Positions 4,705-5,345 of a stretch of 5,345 nt of DNA are shown piece by piece (positions within the stretch are counted from its first letter, which is position 1; each line of letters opens with the position of its first letter). The translations under genes were made by a program, and so were the position numbers. The stretch lies in assembly GCA_023453655.1 (NCBI GenBank), contig JAEXTE010000163.1:1-5345 (forward strand). Direction: 5' to 3'. The stretch is from Pseudomonadota bacterium (lineage in GTDB: Bacteria > Pseudomonadota > Gammaproteobacteria > Xanthomonadales > Xanthomonadaceae). A model generated the notes under the pieces. That model had not been told where the DNA came from and searched no databases. It saw only the letters and a list, made by a program, of their open reading frames with translations.

Positions 4705-5345
4705 CCGTCCACCGCGATCACCGAACCGGTGGTGTAGCCCGCGTCGCGCAGCAGCCACAGTGCGGTCTCGGCGATCTCGTCGACCTCGCCGACCCGACCC
4801 AGCGCGGTGCGCGACAGGATCCGCGCCTGCAGCGCCGGGTCGGACGCGTCTTCCGGCCACAGGATGGCGCCGGGCGCGATCGCGTTCACCCGCACCTCGG
4901 GCGCCAGCGCCGCGGCCAGGGCGCGGGTCATCGCCTCCAGGCCGCCCTTGCTGACGGCGTAGGCCAGCAGGTCGGGACGCGGCTGGCGCGCATAGACATC
5001 GCTGATGTTGAGGATGGCGCCGCCGCTGGCCTTGAGATGCGGCGCGGCCGCCTGCGACAGGAACAGCGGCGCGCGCAGGTTGGTGGCCATCAGCGTGTCC
5101 CACTGCGCCGGGGTCACCGTGCCGACGGGCGTGGGGAAGAAGACCGCGGCGTTGTTGACCAGCGCGTCGAGCCGGCCGAAGCGGCCGACCGTGTGGGCCA
5201 CGAGTTCGGGCAGGGCGTCGAAGCGGGCGAGGTCGGCCGCCAGCACCGCCGTGCTGTCGGCCCGCAACGCCTCCAGTTCCGCGCACAGCGTGGCGGCCTC
5301 CGCGGCGGAACTGCGGCAGTGCACGGCGACGCGGTAGCCCGCGGC
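4686..5345 (-). CDS. Pteridine reductase-like short-chain dehydrogenase (PTR1/FolM type), N-terminus beyond the right edge
   Basis: A short-chain dehydrogenase/reductase that probably uses NADPH to reduce a pterin such as dihydromonapterin, dihydrobiopterin or dihydrofolate in the cytoplasm. The frame stays open to the window end: upstream of the GTG at 5324 it reads AAGYRVAV, the normal strand leading into HCRSS, so GTG is internal and the NADP-binding TGxxxxxG motif lies outside. In-window residues (counted from the edge): HCRSSAAEA with the basic residue expected for NADPH preference, LVNNAA (62-67) with the SDR NNA motif, and SQAAAPHL (97-104). ILNISDVYARQ (111-121) places Asp116 where classical SDRs have the catalytic Ser; Asp is typical of PTR1 and FolM. 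YAVSK (129-133) provides catalytic Tyr129 and Lys133, and PGAILWPE (158-165) is a strong mark of bacterial pteridine reductases. The C-terminus SVIAVDGGRTPL is family-typical. The gene converges on the DUF6159 gene. FolM or a general SDR are alternatives; the Asp and the GAILWPE block favour pterin reduction. Confidence 0.88.
   Translation of the reverse strand, partial: AAGYRVAVHCRSSAAEAATLCAELEALRADSTAVLAADLARFDALPELVAHTVGRFGRLDALVNNAAVFFPTPVGTVTPAQWDTLMATNLRAPLFLSQAAAPHLKASGGAILNISDVYARQPRPDLLAYAVSKGGLEAMTRALAAALAPEVRVNAIAPGAILWPEDASDPALQARILSRTALGRVGEVDEIAETALWLLRDAGYTTGSVIAVDGGRTPL

Noticed and set aside
5322..5324. GTG at 5324 (minus strand) as the true start of the pteridine reductase
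   Set aside because: The frame continues upstream to the window edge with AAGYRVAV, the expected strand before HCRSS, and a start here would remove the cofactor-binding motif.
4604..5337. Two + strand open frames (4604-4954 and 5005-5337) opposite the pteridine reductase
   Set aside because: Both are antisense to a gene with clear SDR motifs, are rich in Arg, Pro, Ala and Ser, and show no family resemblance.
1..5345. Hidden defence, phage, CRISPR or mobile-element content
   Set aside because: No repeat arrays, transposase or integrase motifs, toxin-antitoxin pairs, attachment-site duplications or composition breaks were seen; codon use looks uniform across all genes.

Overview
This is a GC-rich, densely coding chromosomal window that looks like a member of the Xanthomonadaceae/Lysobacteraceae (Lysobacter, Luteimonas, Stenotrophomonas or Xanthomonas type Gammaproteobacteria). 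That placement is inferred from the strong G/C bias at third codon positions and from the protein families and their order. It was not confirmed by a search. I see no mobile element, CRISPR array, tRNA or rRNA gene, and no gap without a gene longer than about 120 bases.

Layout, left to right. (1) The last 40 codons of tsaD (tRNA t6A synthesis) run in from the left edge on the + strand. (2) After 23 bases comes folB, dihydroneopterin aldolase. (3) After 24 bases comes a YbdG-type miniconductance mechanosensitive channel, which starts at TTG and lies in the same frame as folB. (4) After a 66-base gap comes folK, the pterin pyrophosphokinase. (5) After 21 bases comes a Tat-exported, NAD-dependent glycosidase of family GH109. 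(6) A 117-base gap with a GC-rich hairpin precedes a six-helix membrane protein of the DUF6159 type. (7) A convergent minus-strand gene, a pteridine reductase-like short-chain dehydrogenase, runs off the right edge without its N-terminus. A strong hairpin sits between the last two genes and covers the reductase stop codon.

Functional theme. Three of the seven genes (folB, folK, pteridine reductase) act on pterins. FolB and FolK are consecutive enzymes: FolB releases 6-hydroxymethyl-dihydropterin and FolK pyrophosphorylates it for dihydropteroate synthesis. The reductase could reduce a dihydropterin (dihydromonapterin or dihydrofolate) made in the same network. The channel, the GH109 enzyme and the DUF6159 protein have no evident link to pterins and appear to be neighbours rather than parts of one machine.

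Overall this reads as an ordinary housekeeping region. I found no convincing undescribed system. The points worth a second look are the exported GH109 enzyme beside folate genes, the hairpin between the convergent genes, the non-textbook FolK active-site loop, and the physical grouping of pterin genes.
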